Below are positions 1 to 3,987 of a DNA stretch of 5,792 nucleotides, piece after piece. The translations under genes and the position numbers were made by a program. The stretch comes from Acidobacteriaceae bacterium. GTDB taxonomy: Bacteria > Acidobacteriota > Terriglobia > Terriglobales > Acidobacteriaceae. Within the stretch, counting starts at the first letter, position 1. Each line of letters begins with the position of its first letter. Below the pieces are notes generated by a model. It ran no database searches, was not told the DNA's origin, and was given only the letters and a program-made list of their open reading frames with translations. The stretch covers positions 1 through 5,792 of the forward strand of contig JASHUR010000101.1 in the NCBI GenBank assembly GCA_030039895.1. The letters run 5' to 3'.

Positions 1-110
1 GAAGGATGCTGCGGTCCCATGTTCAGGACCATCGTCTTGTCCTTCGGACCTTCTTCCGGACGCGGCTTGATCAGGTCGGCGGTCTCAACAAAATGTGCCA
101 GGTCAGCCAT
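1..110 (-). CDS. nuoD: NADH-quinone oxidoreductase subunit D, N-terminal fragment
   Basis: First 36 codons of NuoD, the 49-kDa-type subunit of the peripheral arm of complex I, which helps form the quinone-binding site. The gene runs off the left edge of the window. The visible protein starts MADLAHFVETADLIKP and reaches MVLNMGPQHP at residues 27-36. MGPQHP is the hallmark start of the NuoD fold, normally followed by STHG. The ATG shares one base with the nuoC stop (TGATG at 112-108), which implies translational coupling. A purine-rich ribosome site (GGAGGGG) lies about 8 bases upstream, inside the 3' end of nuoC. Identification is firm despite the short length because both the motif and its position directly after nuoC agree. 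Confidence 0.93.
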   Translation of the reverse strand, partial: MADLAHFVETADLIKPRPEEGPKDKTMVLNMGPQHP

Positions 111-598
111 CAGCGATACCCCTCCACCGGATAGTCCTTACGCAGCGGATGACCCTCCCACTCCTCCGGCATCATGATGCGGCGCAACCCGGGATGCCCG
201 TTAAACCGCACCCCAAACAGGTCCCACACCTCGCGCTCATAGAAGTTGGCCGAGGGCCATACCGGTGTGATGCTGTCGATCGTGCAGTCAATCGTCTCCA
301 CCGGCGCCACCAGCCGCACCCGCTCCTTCAGCTTGTGCGAAAGGATGTGATACACCACGTGGAACCGCGGCTCGCTCGGATACCAGTCCACGCACGTCAC
401 ATCTTCAAGAAAGTTGTAGCCCGCCTGCTGTACCACGCTCGCAGCCTCTCGAATGTGGTCCTTCGCAATGGTCAGCGTCAGCTCATCGCGATCATATTGC
501 GCGTCGAGAATCGCGTCGGGTATGGCATTGAGTAGGGAAGAGACAGCCCGGTTTCGCGCATGGGCCTCAAGAACAGCGTCTTTGTCGAGCAGTGTCAT
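110..598 (-). CDS. nuoC: NADH-quinone oxidoreductase subunit C (30 kDa subunit)
   Basis: NuoC, 162 residues, a soluble subunit of the complex I peripheral arm that packs against NuoD and stabilises the quinone-reducing module. It is a stand-alone NuoC, not the NuoCD fusion of enterobacteria. The family signature is clear at residues 121-156: EREVWDLFGVRF, then GHPGLRRI, then GHPLRKDYP. An upstream block contains VDWYP (70-74). Length is normal for the family. The ATG at 598 lies 6 bases after the nuoA stop, and an AGGA ribosome site overlaps that stop, so the two genes are translationally linked. The stop overlaps the nuoD start by one base. In most complex I operons nuoB would lie between nuoA and nuoC; it is absent here. 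Confidence 0.97.
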   Translation of the reverse strand: MTLLDKDAVLEAHARNRAVSSLLNAIPDAILDAQYDRDELTLTIAKDHIREAASVVQQAGYNFLEDVTCVDWYPSEPRFHVVYHILSHKLKERVRLVAPVETIDCTIDSITPVWPSANFYEREVWDLFGVRFNGHPGLRRIMMPEEWEGHPLRKDYPVEGYR

Positions 599-604
599 CG
601 CGTC

Positions 605-1012
605 CTATAAATCGGTTTTGTCCTGACCCCAGTCGAGGATGCCCTTTTTCCAGATGTAGAAAAATCCCACGAGCACAAAGCCGAGATAAACCAGCATCTC
701 CCAGAAGCCGAAAAACCGCGAGCCTGTCACCGCAGGTAGCTGGCGATAAATAATCGCCCAGGGAAACATGAAGACCACTTCCACATCGAACAGGATGAAC
801 AGCATTGCGACCATGTAAAAGCGGACAGAAAAACGCCCCCGCGCATCACCCTCGGCGGGAACTCCGCACTCATACGCCGCTAGCTTTGATTTGCTGTCGC
901 GATGCCGTCCGATAAACCGGGACACTGTCGCTATCCATGCGCCGAGCCCGACCGCCACCAGCACTTGCAGCATCAGCGGAATGTAGTTCCATGAATAAGG
1001 ATGGGATTGCAT
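605..1012 (-). CDS. nuoA: NADH-quinone oxidoreductase subunit A
   Basis: NuoA, 135 residues, a membrane subunit of complex I at the junction of the membrane and peripheral arms. Three membrane spans are visible at about residues 11-30, 66-88 and 103-122. The conserved cytoplasmic loop carries YECG (47-50), and the second span contains the FDVE acidic motif (75-78), both diagnostic of NuoA. It is the first gene of the visible nuo operon. The ATG at 1012 has only a weak ribosome site: GAGG lies 14 bases away and GAGC nearer. A sigma70-like promoter lies about 50-75 bases upstream. The next gene is nuoC after a 6-base gap, with no nuoB. Confidence 0.97.
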   Translation of the reverse strand: MQSHPYSWNYIPLMLQVLVAVGLGAWIATVSRFIGRHRDSKSKLAAYECGVPAEGDARGRFSVRFYMVAMLFILFDVEVVFMFPWAIIYRQLPAVTGSRFFGFWEMLVYLGFVLVGFFYIWKKGILDWGQDKTDL

Positions 1013-1058
1013 GACAGCTCAGCTCGCCTCAGGATGGGAACGTCGAACGGGTACTCTC

Positions 1059-1088
1059 TGACTCTAGTTTCTCTACTGTCAAGAGTCA
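1059..1088. repeat. Inverted repeat over the nuo promoter, possible operator
   Basis: Perfect 7-base arms TGACTCT (1059-1065) and AGAGTCA (1082-1088) are separated by 16 bases. One arm covers most of the proposed -35 and the other most of the proposed -10 of the nuo promoter. Part of this symmetry follows from the promoter elements themselves. The spacing would suit a dimeric regulator contacting both elements, but no regulator can be named. It could also be chance. Confidence 0.35.
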
Positions 1089-1089
1089 A
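1061..1089 (-). promoter_or_regulatory. Candidate sigma70-like promoter of the nuo operon
   Basis: On the minus strand, TTGACT (1089-1084) and TAGAGT (1066-1061) are separated by exactly 17 bases. They match the -35 and -10 consensus at 5 of 6 and 4 of 6 positions. Transcription would start near 1054, giving a leader of about 40 bases before nuoA. A second TTGACA (1082-1077) has no good -10 at a standard distance. The elements are embedded in an inverted repeat (1059-1088). This was found by eye and not tested. Confidence 0.5.
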
Positions 1090-1234
1090 GTTTTGAACGG
1101 GATATCCTCCGTAAACTCTGTGATGCAGCGGCAGCAATTTCGGCATCGTCAATCTTCATTGAAAATTATCCGCGTCCCGGCCCTCGCAACGCGCATCATG
1201 ACAACGAAAGCGGACCCACAACAACACAACCTCT

Positions 1235-1240
1235 GAGGAG
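1235..1240 (+). promoter_or_regulatory. Ribosome binding site of the ABM-fold gene
   Basis: GAGGAG lies 6 bases upstream of the ATG at 1247. It is one of the strongest ribosome sites in the window and fixes the start. Confidence 0.8.
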
Positions 1241-1246
1241 TGATTC

Positions 1247-1549
1247 ATGGACAAATACGCCATCTGGGCATCGTTGCAAGCCAAGCCGGGTAAGGAAGCT
1301 GAAGTCGCCGAATTCCTGAAGTCCGCCCTTCCGCTCGTACAGGCCGAGCCGCAAACCAACGCATGGTTCGCCGTTCAAATGGGTCCGTCGAGCTTCGGCA
1401 TCTTCGATACCTTCGCCGCCGAGTCAGGCCGGGAAGCCCATCTCGCCGGCCAGGTCGCCGCAGCCCTCATGGCCAAAGCGCCCGACCTGCTTGCCGAGCC
1501 GCCCAAAATCCACAAAATCGACGTCCTCGCCTCCAAGCCCGGCAAATAA
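1247..1549 (+). CDS. Antibiotic biosynthesis monooxygenase (ABM) domain protein
   Basis: A 100-residue protein of the ABM superfamily, a small dimeric ferredoxin-like fold found in quinol monooxygenases, heme-degrading enzymes and many uncharacterised stress proteins. Visible features are an N-terminal strand (YAIWASLQAKPGKE, residues 4-17), a helix (residues 17-33), a central strand ending FGIFDTF (50-56), and the helix ESGREAHLAGQVAAALM (59-75). This order is typical of the fold. There is no signal peptide, so it should be cytoplasmic. The start is firm because GAGGAG lies 6 bases before the ATG. The next gene begins 25 bases after its stop, so the two are probably co-transcribed. The substrate cannot be deduced. 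Family assignment is confident, enzymatic activity is not. Confidence 0.85.
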   Translation: MDKYAIWASLQAKPGKEAEVAEFLKSALPLVQAEPQTNAWFAVQMGPSSFGIFDTFAAESGREAHLAGQVAAALMAKAPDLLAEPPKIHKIDVLASKPGK

Positions 1550-1574
1550 TTCAACAAAGTGCAACAATGTCCGC

Positions 1575-1856
1575 ATGACCAGATGCGCACACCTTGACCC
1601 CGCGCAGGGCCACGTCAAAAACGTCGCCCCGCGCACCCCCGACGGCTGCGAAGAATGTCTTAAGAAAGGTGACCGCTGGGTGCATTTGCGCTTGTGTCTC
1701 GAATGCGGCCACGTCGGCTGCTGCGACTCATCCAAAAACAAGCACGCCACAAAACACTTTCATGCCACCAAACATCCCATCATGCGCTCCTTTGAACCCG
1801 GCGAAAACTGGGGCTGGTGCTACATCGATGAGATCCAGGTGAACGTTAGCCGATAA
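1575..1856 (+). CDS. UBP-type zinc finger domain protein
   Basis: A 93-residue protein made almost entirely of a UBP (ZnF-UBP, BUZ-like) zinc finger, a fold best known for binding ubiquitin C-termini in eukaryotes but common in bacteria that lack ubiquitin. The Cys/His pattern is complete: C4-x-H6, C25-x2-C28, C41-x2-C44, H46, C49, then H57, H61, H63 and H67. The motif CLECGHVGCCDSS (41-53) and the tail WGWCYIDE (79-86) are characteristic. The ATG at 1575 puts C4-x-H6 at the extreme N-terminus. The frame stays open upstream to 1491, but that stretch overlaps the ABM gene and reads as low-complexity sequence. No good ribosome site precedes 1575, so translation may depend on coupling to the upstream gene. 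The bacterial role is unknown; binding of a free peptide C-terminus is a guess from the fold. Confidence 0.88.
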   Translation: MTRCAHLDPAQGHVKNVAPRTPDGCEECLKKGDRWVHLRLCLECGHVGCCDSSKNKHATKHFHATKHPIMRSFEPGENWGWCYIDEIQVNVSR

Positions 1857-1998
1857 CTCAACAGACCCTGTCCCGGCCTCCGAAAGCAGCAATTACCCGC
1901 ACAGTGTCGTGATTCCGCACACATTGGCCCACCTCTCCTCGTCAAAATAATGCTGGTCCAGCACGCGGCCGATAACGTTGACATCGGAGGATGTACCT
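1857..1998 (+). other. Intergenic region with a candidate promoter
   Basis: This gap precedes the small membrane-protein gene. TTGGCC (1924-1929) and AATAAT (1946-1951), 16 bases apart, resemble a sigma70 promoter and would give a leader of about 40 bases. No convincing terminator was seen after the zinc finger gene, so read-through is also possible. A short dyad, CCGAT (1969-1973) and ATCGG (1983-1987), touches the ribosome site of the next gene. Confidence 0.3.
1986..1990 (+). promoter_or_regulatory. Ribosome binding site that sets a GTG start
   Basis: GGAGG lies 8 bases upstream of GTG at 1999. It lies downstream of the alternative in-frame TTG at 1978, so it supports the GTG and argues against the longer form. 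Confidence 0.65.
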
Positions 1999-2193
1999 GT
2001 GGCCACTCAGATATTCGATTCGAATCACCCCGCCCTGCCCTCCCGTCAGGCGCAGGCTGAATTCGAAACCGAGCAGTCCGAGCCCGAACAACCCGGAGGC
2101 ATTTTCATCGGTCTCTTCTACGCCCTGCTCTTCGACGTCTTCCTCGTGCTTCTCTTCGTCGGAGCGTGGGAGCTCTGGCGCGTCCTGCGCTAG
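1999..2193 (+). CDS. Small single-span membrane protein of unknown function
   Basis: A 64-residue protein with a GTG start. It has a hydrophilic, acidic and proline-containing N-terminal half (residues 1-34; E21, E23, E25, E28, E30) and one membrane span at about 35-57 (IFIGLFYALLFDVFLVLLFV). A short tail, WELWRVLR, is positively charged at the end. Charge distribution suggests the tail is cytoplasmic, but topology is not certain. The GTG was chosen over an in-frame TTG at 1978 because GGAGG lies 8 bases before it. The family was not recognised. It is probably real: it has a good ribosome site, a plausible promoter, a hydrophobic span in the correct frame, and a hairpin terminator at its stop. 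It is convergent with the VOC gene. Confidence 0.65.
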   Translation: MATQIFDSNHPALPSRQAQAEFETEQSEPEQPGGIFIGLFYALLFDVFLVLLFVGAWELWRVLR

Positions 2194-2197
2194 TTTT
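2175..2197 (+). terminator. Likely intrinsic terminator overlapping the stop codon
   Basis: A 7-pair stem, CTGGCGC (2175-2181) with GCGCTAG (2187-2193), includes one G-U pair and closes a GTCCT loop. TTTT follows at 2194-2197. The last three stem bases are the TAG stop of the membrane-protein gene. The T tract is short, so efficiency is uncertain. Confidence 0.5.
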
Positions 2198-2260
2198 GCA
2201 ATCTGTCAAGCCTCAAGCTTTTCTCCGGTACCAGGCTAACTTTCTGTCCTGCCTTGCGCT

Positions 2261-2647
2261 TCACGCACTGGAAACGTCATTTGACGCTTCGATAAGGACA
2301 ATGTTGTATCCCTCCGGATCATGCAACGCAGCCCAGGAACGCCGCTGACTTTCGCCTTCCGGCCTGATCGCAACAAACTTCTCCTTCCCCACGCGGCGAA
2401 TGGTTTCCGCAAGATCGGCAACCTCAAGAAAGATCACGGCCTTGTCGCGCGATGGGTAAGATTCAACGCCTTTACGCTCTAGGCAGACAAAAATGTCTCC
2501 GACACCGAATTGCGCATGATGGCCTTCCTCTTCATCCAGCAATTTGCAGCCGAGCGTATTTCCGTAGAATTGCTTTCCTTCCTCAAGGTCGTCGAAATAT
2601 AACTCGACACCGACAACGCGCGCACTGATGCTGCGTTCATCCACCAT
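2261..2647 (-). CDS. VOC superfamily (glyoxalase/bleomycin-resistance fold) protein
   Basis: A 128-residue single-domain protein of the vicinal oxygen chelate superfamily, which includes glyoxalase I, extradiol dioxygenases and bleomycin- or fosfomycin-resistance proteins. The two beta-alpha-beta-beta-beta modules can be followed. The first starts at VVGVELYFDD (residues 11-20), followed by a helix with QFYGNTLGCKLL (26-37). The second starts at AVIFLEVADLAETIRR and ends in HDPEGYNIVLIEA (109-121), the usual C-terminal signature. E15 and E120 are candidate metal ligands, and HH at 43-44 is also available. The start is firm: AGGAGG (2653-2658) lies 5 bases before the ATG at 2647. It is divergent from thiS with 90 bases between. 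Specific substrate is unknown; many such proteins are annotated only to superfamily. Confidence 0.88.
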   Translation of the reverse strand: MVDERSISARVVGVELYFDDLEEGKQFYGNTLGCKLLDEEEGHHAQFGVGDIFVCLERKGVESYPSRDKAVIFLEVADLAETIRRVGKEKFVAIRPEGESQRRSWAALHDPEGYNIVLIEASNDVSSA

Positions 2648-2737
2648 GCAGACCTCCTGGGAAGTGTGCAGTCAGGATTTACTGATCGTTCCAGATGAGC
2701 AGCTCTGCACTCCCACACATCTTGATACATTCAAAAC
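2648..2737. other. Divergent region between the VOC gene and thiS
   Basis: These 90 bases hold the VOC ribosome site on the minus strand. On the plus strand a -10-like TACATT (2726-2731) is placed so that transcription would begin at about 2738, the A of the thiS ATG. No -35 was found at a standard distance. No strong minus-strand promoter was recognised. Confidence 0.35.
2653..2658 (-). promoter_or_regulatory. Ribosome binding site of the VOC gene
   Basis: AGGAGG on the minus strand lies 5 bases before the ATG at 2647. It is a full-consensus site, in contrast to the divergent thiS, which has none. Confidence 0.75.
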
Positions 2738-2953
2738 ATGCATCTCGTCATCAACGGCAGCCAGCGCGAATTTCCATCGCTCGCCCAATCCTCCACCGTC
2801 GCTGACCTCATCGCCGCGCTTGAACTCAAAAGCGACCGCGTCGCCATTGAACACAACGGAGCCATCGTCCGCCGCGACGCATGGCCCTCCACTCCCATCC
2901 ACGCTGGAGACAAATTCGAGGTTGTCCACTTCGTTGGCGGCGGAACAGATTAG
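2738..2953 (+). CDS. thiS: Sulfur carrier protein ThiS, with a C-terminal extension
   Basis: A 71-residue beta-grasp protein matching ThiS, which carries sulfur as a C-terminal thiocarboxylate for synthesis of the thiazole ring of thiamine. Recognisable elements are the opening strand with ING (5-7), the helix STVADLIAALEL (19-30), VAIEHNGAIVRRDAW (35-49), the I-x-A-G-D turn (54-58) and the tail VVHFVGGG (62-69). Length is normal. ThiS normally ends in a free Gly-Gly; here Thr-Asp follows (GGGTD, then TAG), so the active glycine is not terminal as encoded. No ribosome site is visible before the ATG, and the mRNA may be leaderless. No thiG, thiF, thiO or thiE lies within the window. Its stop overlaps that of the convergent gene by 4 bases. 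MoaD-like or other beta-grasp carriers are less likely given the HFVGGG ending. Confidence 0.88.
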   Translation: MHLVINGSQREFPSLAQSSTVADLIAALELKSDRVAIEHNGAIVRRDAWPSTPIHAGDKFEVVHFVGGGTD

Positions 2954-3189
2954 TCCCGCTCTCGCTCCTCGTCCTTTGGCTTCATTTTCCACGCCACTGC
3001 CAGAATCCCTACAAACACTCCGCCAGCGGGAATCCCCAGCACCAGAATGCCGCGCCGCATCCCCTCGCGCTCCTTTGCGGGCGCGCCAGCCGTCGTGTCC
3101 CGGCACAAACTGCAACCCTGCGCCCGGCACGGTGCAGGTAGCCACAACGCAGCGCCCAGCGCTGCCACCGCCAGCAGCCGCCTCACCAC
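2950..3189 (-). CDS. Small exported/membrane Cys-x2-Cys protein in the oxidase operon
   Basis: A 79-residue protein, GTG start, last visible gene of the cox operon. It has an Arg-Arg-led hydrophobic N-terminus (VVRRLLAVAALGAALWLPAP, residues 1-20) with a possible signal-peptidase site after CRA (21-23). Next comes CSLCRDTTAG (26-35), a second span at about 47-67, and a highly charged tail (KMKPKDEERERD, 68-79). The likely topology places the Cys pair on the periplasmic side and the tail in the cytoplasm. GTG at 3189 was chosen because GAGGG (3197-3201) lies 7 bases upstream; GTG at 3186 is equally possible. The open frame extends back to 3285 inside coxC, but that part reads as a shadow. It occupies the place where a subunit IV gene often follows coxC. 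I recall similar short CxLC proteins from acidobacterial genomes, without known function. A role in oxidase assembly or copper handling is inference. Confidence 0.72.
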   Translation of the reverse strand: MVRRLLAVAALGAALWLPAPCRAQGCSLCRDTTAGAPAKEREGMRRGILVLGIPAGGVFVGILAVAWKMKPKDEERERD

Positions 3190-3196
3190 CAAACCG

Positions 3197-3201
3197 CCCT
3201 C
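3197..3201 (-). promoter_or_regulatory. Ribosome binding site of the Cys-x2-Cys protein gene
   Basis: GAGGG on the minus strand overlaps the coxC stop codon (TGA, 3202-3200) and lies 7 bases before GTG at 3189. This supports the short form and implies coupling to coxC translation. Confidence 0.5.
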
Positions 3202-3961
3202 ATTGGAAGAAAACAAGCAGAGCAAACAGGAAGGCCCAGAACAAGCCCATCGTATGCCAGTACCACGAGACTGAGTCCACGGCAATCTGCCGGAACTCCA
3301 CCTTCTTCAGCGTGAACAACCCTACCAGCGCCGCAATCAGCGCCGCTATGCCCAGCAGCAGATGCAGCCCATGGATGCCGGTAATCAGATAGAAAAAGTG
3401 GCTGCTCGGGTCGGGCGACGACAGCAGGTAGCCCTGCCGCACCAGCTGTTCCCACGCCACCCATTGCCCCGCCAGAAAGGTCAGCCCCAGCACCAGCGTC
3501 GCAGCCAGCCACGGAGCCGCACGCTTCACCGCAGGCCGTCCCAGCCCCAGCCATTCCTCCATCACATCGATCTCGTGGAAAAGCTGCCGACGGGCCATCT
3601 CCATTGTCACGCTGCTCAACAGCAGCACCGCCGTATTCAGCCACAAAATCGGAGGCACCGCCAGCGGACGCCAGTCGCTCGTGAAGTTGTTGTAGGCATC
3701 GAAGTGGCCCGCGCTCTGGCGCACAAAAAACGCGCTCACCAGCGCGACAAAGAACATTAAATCGCCCGAAAGCGCAAACATGACCCCAAGCCGGTACCGG
3801 ATCAGCAGTTCGCGTGGACCGCGCCGCCCGTGCGGGTGGTTGTCCCAGTTCTCTCCGTCACCGCCTCCGCCGGTAGGCCGGCGGTCATAGGGTGGTTTGC
3901 CGCCGATCCCGGTGTCTTTGCGTTCAACATCAACCGGATTCCGAGTGAAGGTCGCTGGCAT
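3200..3961 (-). CDS. coxC: Cytochrome c oxidase subunit III
   Basis: Subunit III of a heme-copper oxidase, 253 residues, five membrane spans at about 58-80, 104-123, 151-170, 189-216 and 233-252. Subunit III holds no redox centre; it stabilises subunit I and supports proton uptake. Family hallmarks are FYLITGIHGLHLLLG (190-204) and WYWHTMGLFWAFLF (233-246) at the C-terminus. The first 50 residues are a hydrophilic Gly/Pro-rich tail, and there are only five spans rather than the seven of mitochondrial-type proteins, as in many bacterial caa3-like oxidases. The ATG at 3961 was chosen because GAGGGAG (3969-3975) lies 7 bases upstream; an upstream in-frame ATG at 4015 would overlap coxA. The gap to coxA is 26 bases. 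In the first span, SGDLMFF (65-71) has Asp where many homologues have the conserved Glu. Confidence 0.95.
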   Translation of the reverse strand: MPATFTRNPVDVERKDTGIGGKPPYDRRPTGGGGDGENWDNHPHGRRGPRELLIRYRLGVMFALSGDLMFFVALVSAFFVRQSAGHFDAYNNFTSDWRPLAVPPILWLNTAVLLLSSVTMEMARRQLFHEIDVMEEWLGLGRPAVKRAAPWLAATLVLGLTFLAGQWVAWEQLVRQGYLLSSPDPSSHFFYLITGIHGLHLLLGIAALIAALVGLFTLKKVEFRQIAVDSVSWYWHTMGLFWAFLFALLVFFQ

Positions 3962-3968
3962 GCCCCGA

Positions 3969-3975
3969 CTCCCTC
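3969..3975 (-). promoter_or_regulatory. Ribosome binding site of coxC
   Basis: GAGGGAG on the minus strand lies 7 bases before the ATG at 3961, in the 26-base gap after coxA. It decides the coxC start against the upstream ATG at 4015. Confidence 0.65.
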
Positions 3976-3987
3976 TTCCCCAACAGA

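Larger units (their letters stand above)
1013..1246. other. Divergent intergenic region between nuoA and the ABM-fold gene
   Basis: These 234 bases separate the minus-strand nuo operon from the plus-strand small-gene cluster. The left half holds the nuo promoter and inverted repeat. The right half is more AT-rich around 1150-1170 and contains AATTAT (1164-1169) with TCGGCA (1140-1145) 18 bases upstream, a weak candidate plus-strand promoter. A GAGGAG ribosome site (1235-1240) ends the region. No coding potential or RNA gene was recognised. Confidence 0.6.

Noticed and set aside
1491..1574. Upstream extension of the zinc finger protein
   Set aside because: It overlaps the ABM gene in another frame and reads as Ser/Pro/Lys low complexity. 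The finger begins right after the ATG at 1575.
1849..1976. GCCGATAAC occurring twice (1849-1857 and 1968-1976)
   Set aside because: A 9-base repeat where the first copy includes the end of a coding region. There is no further similarity around it, so chance is likely.
1969..1987. CCGAT/ATCGG dyad touching the ribosome site of the small membrane protein as an RNA switch
   Set aside because: A 5-pair stem with a 9-base loop that covers only two bases of the site is too weak to claim regulation.
1978..1998. TTG start for the small membrane protein, and TTGACA (1978-1983) as a -35 element
   Set aside because: GGAGG lies downstream of the TTG and fits the GTG at 1999. The TTGACA would place its -10 inside the gene, where no -10-like sequence is seen.
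2208..2224. AAGC-CTCAA-GCTT hairpin followed by TTCT as a terminator
   Set aside because: The stem is only 4 pairs and AT-containing; the hairpin at 2175-2197 is much stronger.
2672..3145. A 157-codon minus-strand frame opposite thiS
   Set aside because: It has no recognisable motif, lies antisense to thiS and overlaps the Cys-x2-Cys gene in another frame.
2628..3392. A 254-codon open frame on the plus strand crossing thiS and antisense to the Cys-x2-Cys gene and coxC
   Set aside because: Its product is Ser/Pro/Ala/Thr-rich low-complexity sequence with no domain. It conflicts with thiS in another frame and with two well-supported genes on the opposite strand.
3183..3644. A 153-codon minus-strand frame overlapping coxC
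   Set aside because: Gly/Ala/Cys-rich out-of-frame shadow of coxC.
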